From NCBI GenBank assembly GCA_002313255.1, contig DCBA01000132.1:1-10467 (forward strand): a DNA stretch of 10,467 bases. The letters run 5' to 3'. The DNA is from Gammaproteobacteria bacterium UBA1119 (lineage in GTDB: Bacteria > Pseudomonadota > Gammaproteobacteria > Pseudomonadales > Azotimanducaceae). The translations under genes were made by a program, and so were the position numbers. The notes below the pieces were generated by a model that ran no database searches, had not been told where the DNA came from, and saw only the letters and a program-made list of their open reading frames with translations. Shown piece by piece: positions 7,534 through 10,467 of this stretch. How positions within the stretch are numbered: the stretch's first letter is position 1; each line of letters opens with the position of its first letter.

Positions 7534-7563
7534 CATAATACTGTATATATATACAGTATTATG
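7534..7563. promoter_or_regulatory. Perfect 30-bp palindrome containing an exact LexA-type box, shared divergent operator
   Basis: Every base from 7534 to 7563 pairs with its partner around the centre at 7548/7549 (15 bp per arm, no loop, no mismatch). The inner 20 bases, 7539-7558, read TACTGTATATATATACAGTA. This is identical to the E. coli-type SOS consensus as I remember it (CTGT, eight bases, ACAG, with the favoured flanks and alternating TA). The palindrome fills most of the gap between the divergent PdxA-like gene (GTG at 7525) and the zinc-ribbon gene (its ATG is the last three bases of the palindrome), so one bound dimer could repress both. LexA binding is inferred from sequence only. 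A GntR- or TetR-type regulator with a TA-rich operator is the main alternative. It lacks the GC stem and T-run of a terminator and sits between gene starts. Confidence 0.85.
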
Positions 7564-7800
7564 CCCAACACGATTGACGATCTGCGTATGGCGTTCGAAC
7601 TTTTTGGCGTGTGCACAACATGTCATCGAACCGAACTACTCGATCTCGGTATGCTGCAGGAACGCTTCGGTCCCGATTGCCCAATCACCAAAGTCCGCGA
7701 CCATGTGAGGTGTAATCAATGCGGCACTTTTACCCGTGACATACGAATTGTCTACGTGGGTCGGTGCGGCGTAGCTCGTGGATTCCATTATCGAACCTAA
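7561..7800 (+). CDS. Small CxxC...CxxC zinc-ribbon-like protein, function unknown
   Basis: A 79-residue protein with two cysteine pairs, CTTC at 18-21 and CNQC at 51-54. Between them is an LDLGMLQERFGPDCPITKVRDHVR segment pattern (L27 to R50) typical of small zinc-binding proteins found across Proteobacteria: CxxC, an LDL...L..RFG.D.P... stretch, then RC..CG. Two further cysteines (C40, C69) are not part of the pairs. There is no signal peptide or membrane segment, so it is probably cytoplasmic. The fold and role are not known to me; a nucleic-acid or protein-binding zinc ribbon is the simplest guess. The ATG at 7561 is the last codon-sized unit of the big palindrome and has no Shine-Dalgarno, suggesting a leaderless or very short leader transcript. 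An internal ATG at 7588 is possible but would cut into the conserved-looking IDDLR start. It converges on the RibBX gene five bases away. Confidence 0.72.
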   Translation: MPNTIDDLRMAFELFGVCTTCHRTELLDLGMLQERFGPDCPITKVRDHVRCNQCGTFTRDIRIVYVGRCGVARGFHYRT

Positions 7801-7805
7801 TTCAA

Positions 7806-8921
7806 TCAATCCGTCAGGAGCTCAGTCGCATCTACTTCGAGCCCGAATCCATCAAGCCCAACAAAATCCATCTCCCGTCCCGTAAGCACGCGAATGTGCT
7901 GGGCACCTAAATCACGCAAAATTTGAGCCCCCACACCGATCTCTAGCCATTCGTGTCTACGCTCCGTCTCACGGCTCGTGAGCTCGTTCGAGCCATTGGA
8001 ATCAAGATGATCCAGCGGAACACCGACAAACCCACTACGAAGATAAATGAGAATCCCCCCTCCCAGTTCACCGATGCGCTTTAGGGAGACATCGAGCAAA
8101 TTGTTCTCATGCTCACTCTGAGGCCCAAACACATCTTCAATCAGCTTCTCCCGATGAATTCTAACCACCACCACCTCGCTCGCAACAACGTTACCGAAGA
8201 CCAAGGCAAGATGTTCGGCATCTTCGAACTTGGTCCGATAAGCGTAGGCACGCGCCTTACCAATCCGCGTATTTACGTGAAATTCTCTGCTTCTAACCAC
8301 CAATTGCTCGCGCCGTTGCCGATACGCAATGAGGTCCGGGATGGAAATCACTTTGAGGGCATGTTCCGCCGCGAACTCAAAGAGATCGGGTAACCGTTTA
8401 ACGGACCCATCGTCATTTACGATCTCCGCAAGCAGTCCCACGGGCCCGCACCCGGCCGCTTCCGATAGATCGATCGCCGCTTCCGTGTGTCCCGATCGAA
8501 CCATCACCCCCCCCGTTCTTCCAACGAGCGGGAAAATATGACCAGGACGAACGAAATCCTCGCCTTGCGTGTTGTTACTTGAAAGCGCTGTTACGGTATT
8601 TGCACGCTCTTCGGCAGAAATACCGGTGGTTAGCCCTTTACGGTAGTCAACGCTCACCGTGAATGCAGTCGACAGCGGTGCGTCGTTCCGGGCAACCATT
8701 GGCTCCAAATGAAGCCGCTTGGCATGTTCTTCGTTAATCGGAGTACACAAAATGCCACTGGTATGGCGAATCATAAACGCAACTTTGTCCGTGGTTGCTT
8801 TTGACCCGGCCATGATCAAATCGCCTTCGTTCTCTCGATCGTCGTCATCGACGACGACCACGAGTTCGCCCGCTGCAATCGCAGATATTGCGTCTTCTAC
8901 CCGGTCGAATGTCGTAGCCAT
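7806..8921 (-). CDS. ribBX: 3,4-dihydroxy-2-butanone 4-phosphate synthase with degenerate RibA-like C-terminal domain (RibBX type)
   Basis: A 371-residue two-domain protein. Residues 1-205 are an intact RibB domain, which converts ribulose 5-phosphate to dihydroxybutanone phosphate for riboflavin synthesis. Its signatures are DDDDRENEGD at 25-34, TTGISAEERANT at 98-109, FVRPGHIFPL at 123-132 and GHTEAA at 144-149. Residues 210-371 resemble GTP cyclohydrolase II (VVVRIHREKL, GGGILIYLR, GVGAQILRDLGA, IRVLTG), but the three zinc cysteines expected after RIH are K259, E270 and E272, and the QEGRGIGL active-site stretch is SGFVGVPL at 296-303. The second domain therefore cannot be a normal RibA. 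This matches the RibBX variant described in Proteobacteria, and a RibBA (bifunctional) label would be wrong. The ATG start has AGGG six bases upstream. No FMN riboswitch is visible upstream. The gene is likely monocistronic, and its product could help supply flavin to the LLM oxidoreductase (inference). Confidence 0.9.
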   Translation of the reverse strand: MATTFDRVEDAISAIAAGELVVVVDDDDRENEGDLIMAGSKATTDKVAFMIRHTSGILCTPINEEHAKRLHLEPMVARNDAPLSTAFTVSVDYRKGLTTGISAEERANTVTALSSNNTQGEDFVRPGHIFPLVGRTGGVMVRSGHTEAAIDLSEAAGCGPVGLLAEIVNDDGSVKRLPDLFEFAAEHALKVISIPDLIAYRQRREQLVVRSREFHVNTRIGKARAYAYRTKFEDAEHLALVFGNVVASEVVVVRIHREKLIEDVFGPQSEHENNLLDVSLKRIGELGGGILIYLRSGFVGVPLDHLDSNGSNELTSRETERRHEWLEIGVGAQILRDLGAQHIRVLTGREMDFVGLDGFGLEVDATELLTD

Positions 8922-8942
8922 GCACTACCCTGACTGCTAAGT

Positions 8943-9176
8943 TTGCGCGCTTCCAAGAGTATCACGGGGCCCCAGATTACAGTGAAATCCGCACGCTTAG
9001 CGCTGCACACAGATTTCATGATCAATACAGTCGACGGCCAGATCTTCGGCGGCTTTCTTGAACACATGGGTCGGTCGATATTCGAGGGCGTGTACGATCC
9101 AAATTCAATGCATGCCGACGAAGATGGCATGCGAAGTGACGTTCTAGAAGCACTGCACCAACTTGAAATGCCCATC
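8943..9176 (+). pseudogene. Truncated N-terminal remnant of a GH51 alpha-L-arabinofuranosidase
   Basis: The plus strand encodes about 78 residues matching the N-terminus of GH51 arabinofuranosidases as remembered: an ITV...D start, then VDGQIFGGFLEHMGR, SIFEGVYDP, and ADEDGMRSDVLEALHQLEMPI. In intact enzymes this is followed at once by a (V/I)RYPGGNF-type strand and some 400 more residues, including both catalytic glutamates. Here homology stops after MPI at 9176. The next codons (ACLDRFG...) are only the antisense of the CoA-transferase tail, and no other frame resumes the family. The reading frame then runs to a stop at 9237-9239. No convincing start codon or ribosome site is present; TTG 8943, GTG 8982 and ATG 9018 are the candidates. 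I read it as a gene relic left by a deletion or rearrangement. The absence of stops suggests the event was not ancient. Confidence 0.75.
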
Positions 9177-9182
9177 GCGTGC

Positions 9183-10373
9183 TTAGATCGCTTCGGTCTT
9201 GCGCAATTCGTCAATTTGCTCGGGACTAAGATTCAATAAATCGCCATACACGGAGTCGTTGTCCGCACCCACCCCTCTCGGCAGCTTCACCTCGGGCGGT
9301 TCTACGTCGTTAAATCGAAGCGCCGAGCTGGGCAGTGTTACGGTCCCGTATTTCGGATGCGAAACTTTAGATAGCGCGCCACGTTCCAAAAGATGCGGAT
9401 CGTTAACGACATCGTCTAGCGATTGGACCGGCGCGCAGATGACATCGTGTGACTGACAAATACGAAAAACGTCTTCCTTTGTCCGCGTCTGGGTCCATTC
9501 TTCAACCACTGCGTCGGTGGCGTCCATGTTGGCCGAGCGAGTCGCCATGTCCACGAATCTCGGATCATTTTCTAGATCGTTGCGCTCCATTGCTTCCAAC
9601 AATCGCTGCCAGTGATTTTCACGGATGCAGATAATGGCCACGTGTCCATCGTTGGTGGCATATACGTTGTACGGCGCGACTGCGCGCGCTTGATGGTGAT
9701 TGCCTGTCCGGGGCGGATTACCACCCGCCAGGTAATACGCGCCAAGTGCCGAACATAACGTCGGAAACACTGCGTCCTGCATCGCGACATCGAGAATCGC
9801 GCCTCGACCGGTATGTTCGCGACGATATAACGCCGTGGTAATCGCTCCGTAGAGATGCACCCCACCGAGGATGTCGCAAAGAGCAGGTCCAGACTTCAGT
9901 GGCGGCTCGCCCTCATTGCCGGTGATGGCGACCACGCCGGTCATGGCTTGGACCGTTATATCCATCGCCAGATAATCGCGATGCGGTCCGCCTTGCCCAT
10001 AACCCGTTGCGGCCGCGTATATAAGCCTTGGATTCAGCGCCGTCAGCGTTTCGCTGCCGACCTGGTTGCGTTCCATCGTTCCAGGCGCAAAATTCTCGAT
10101 GAGCACGTCCGCGTGGGCCGCAAGTTCTTTCAATAAGTCGCGTCCACGATCCGACTTTAGGTTCAGTGTGATGGTCTCTTTGTTACCGTTCAGCATGCAG
10201 AAGGGGTAGCTCGAACTCACATCGCTGGAGCGACCGCGCATCCCTTCACCTCCAGGTGCCTCGATCTTAATGACTCGTGCACCCGACATCGCTAACAAAT
10301 AGCCACAGTAAGGTCCGTTGTATATTTGCCCCATGTCGAGAACCACGACATCCTTTAGCGGTAGGTCAGTCAC
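9183..10373 (-). CDS. CaiB/BaiF family (family III) CoA-transferase
   Basis: A 396-residue family III CoA-transferase (PF02515). These enzymes move CoA between carboxylic acids, for example oxalate/formate, carnitine, or succinate and aromatic or dicarboxylic acids, through a mixed anhydride on a conserved aspartate. Signatures are the start LPLKDVVVLDMGQIYNGPYCG..LA..GA.VIKIE, the segment NLKSDRGRDLLKELAAHADVLIENFAPGTMER at about 71-102, YAAATGYGQGGP at 119-130, and the catalytic loop GPALCDILGGVHL with nucleophile D167. Length is normal and the tail (LSPEQIDELRKTEAI) is complete. The GTG start has AAGGA eight bases upstream. The gene is apparently monocistronic: its stop sits seven bases from the GH51 relic on the other strand, and the tRNA diverges upstream. 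It could activate the substrate or an acid product of the neighbouring catabolic genes. The acyl specificity cannot be assigned. Confidence 0.92.
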   Translation of the reverse strand: MTDLPLKDVVVLDMGQIYNGPYCGYLLAMSGARVIKIEAPGGEGMRGRSSDVSSSYPFCMLNGNKETITLNLKSDRGRDLLKELAAHADVLIENFAPGTMERNQVGSETLTALNPRLIYAAATGYGQGGPHRDYLAMDITVQAMTGVVAITGNEGEPPLKSGPALCDILGGVHLYGAITTALYRREHTGRGAILDVAMQDAVFPTLCSALGAYYLAGGNPPRTGNHHQARAVAPYNVYATNDGHVAIICIRENHWQRLLEAMERNDLENDPRFVDMATRSANMDATDAVVEEWTQTRTKEDVFRICQSHDVICAPVQSLDDVVNDPHLLERGALSKVSHPKYGTVTLPSSALRFNDVEPPEVKLPRGVGADNDSVYGDLLNLSPEQIDELRKTEAI

Positions 10374-10436
10374 TTCTTACTTCCTTGCGCGATCATGATC
10401 AGCAACCACCTTACCAAAACTCCATCCCCATCCAGC

Positions 10437-10442
10437 TATAAT
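10437..10442 (+). promoter_or_regulatory. Possible -10 box (TATAAT) of the tRNA promoter
   Basis: A perfect TATAAT ends ten bases before the predicted mature tRNA 5' end, which would place transcription initiation a few bases upstream of the tRNA as is usual. No convincing -35 hexamer is seen at the standard distance; TTACCA at 10411-10416 is too far upstream. Assignment rests on position and the consensus match. Confidence 0.45.
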
Positions 10443-10452
10443 TCGAATCACT

Positions 10453-10467
10453 GCGCCCGTAGCTCAA
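10453..10467 (+). tRNA. 5' end of a tRNA gene, probably tRNA-Arg, cut by the right edge
   Basis: The last 15 bases, GCGCCCGTAGCTCAA, match a tRNA 5' half: a seven-base acceptor strand GCGCCCG, T8, A9, the D-stem GCTC, then A14 and a purine at 15. The same beginning is found in E. coli-type tRNA-Arg genes (GCGCCCGTAGCTCAG). The anticodon lies outside the window, so the isotype is a guess. The gene diverges from the CoA-transferase. Confidence 0.7.

Noticed and set aside
7534..7563. Palindrome as an intrinsic terminator
   Set aside because: It lies between two divergent starts, has an AT-only centre without a loop and no GC-rich stem followed by a T-run.
7806..8921. Annotation as bifunctional RibBA
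   Set aside because: The zinc cysteines and the EGRG active-site stretch of GTP cyclohydrolase II are missing.
8922..8982. FMN riboswitch upstream of the RibBX gene
   Set aside because: The region is short, runs straight into the GH51 relic, and shows none of the conserved RFN-element segments.
1..10467. CRISPR arrays, insertion sequences, phage genes, tandem repeats
   Set aside because: Reading both strands I found no repeat-spacer pattern, transposase or integrase frame, or tandem repeat.

Overview
The window reads as a piece of a proteobacterial chromosome, most likely a gammaproteobacterium or a close relative. Three things point that way: a RibB protein fused to a degenerate RibA-like domain (the RibBX type known from Proteobacteria), a perfect gamma/beta-type LexA-like box, and the gene families present. 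Base composition looks moderate, a little above 50 percent GC by eye. Coding density is high, no gene-free stretch exceeds 300 bases, and five of nine intact starts are GTG or TTG.

Layout, left to right. An exported M20 metallopeptidase (minus strand) runs off the left edge and starts at a TTG with a good ribosome binding site. Diverging from it across 71 bases is an LLM-class flavin-dependent oxidoreductase (981-2219, plus). It converges on a four-gene minus-strand run that is transcribed from about 7540 down to 2234: a PdxA-family dehydrogenase, a zinc alcohol dehydrogenase, a fumarylacetoacetate-hydrolase-family enzyme and a CoxL/xanthine-dehydrogenase-like molybdenum hydroxylase large subunit. 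The last three are tightly packed (9-base gap, then a GTGA overlap). Divergent from the PdxA-like gene is a 79-residue CxxC...CxxC protein. The 36 bases between the two starts are almost filled by a perfect 30-bp palindrome whose core is identical to the textbook E. coli LexA consensus.

Further right come a minus-strand RibBX gene, a truncated N-terminal remnant of a GH51 alpha-L-arabinofuranosidase, a CaiB/BaiF family III CoA-transferase (minus), and, cut by the right edge, the 5' end of a plus-strand tRNA (probably tRNA-Arg).

Functionally, the flavin oxidoreductase, molybdenum hydroxylase, FAH-family hydrolase, alcohol dehydrogenase, PdxA-like dehydrogenase and CoA-transferase look like parts of an oxidative catabolic pathway for an unidentified organic acid, cyclic or aromatic substrate. 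No substrate can be assigned from sequence alone. The points most worth a second look are the LexA-like palindrome between a catabolic operon and a small metal-binding protein, the loss of zinc and catalytic residues in the RibA-like domain, the GH51 remnant that ends within a few bases of the CoA-transferase stop, and the molybdenum subunit without its partner subunits.
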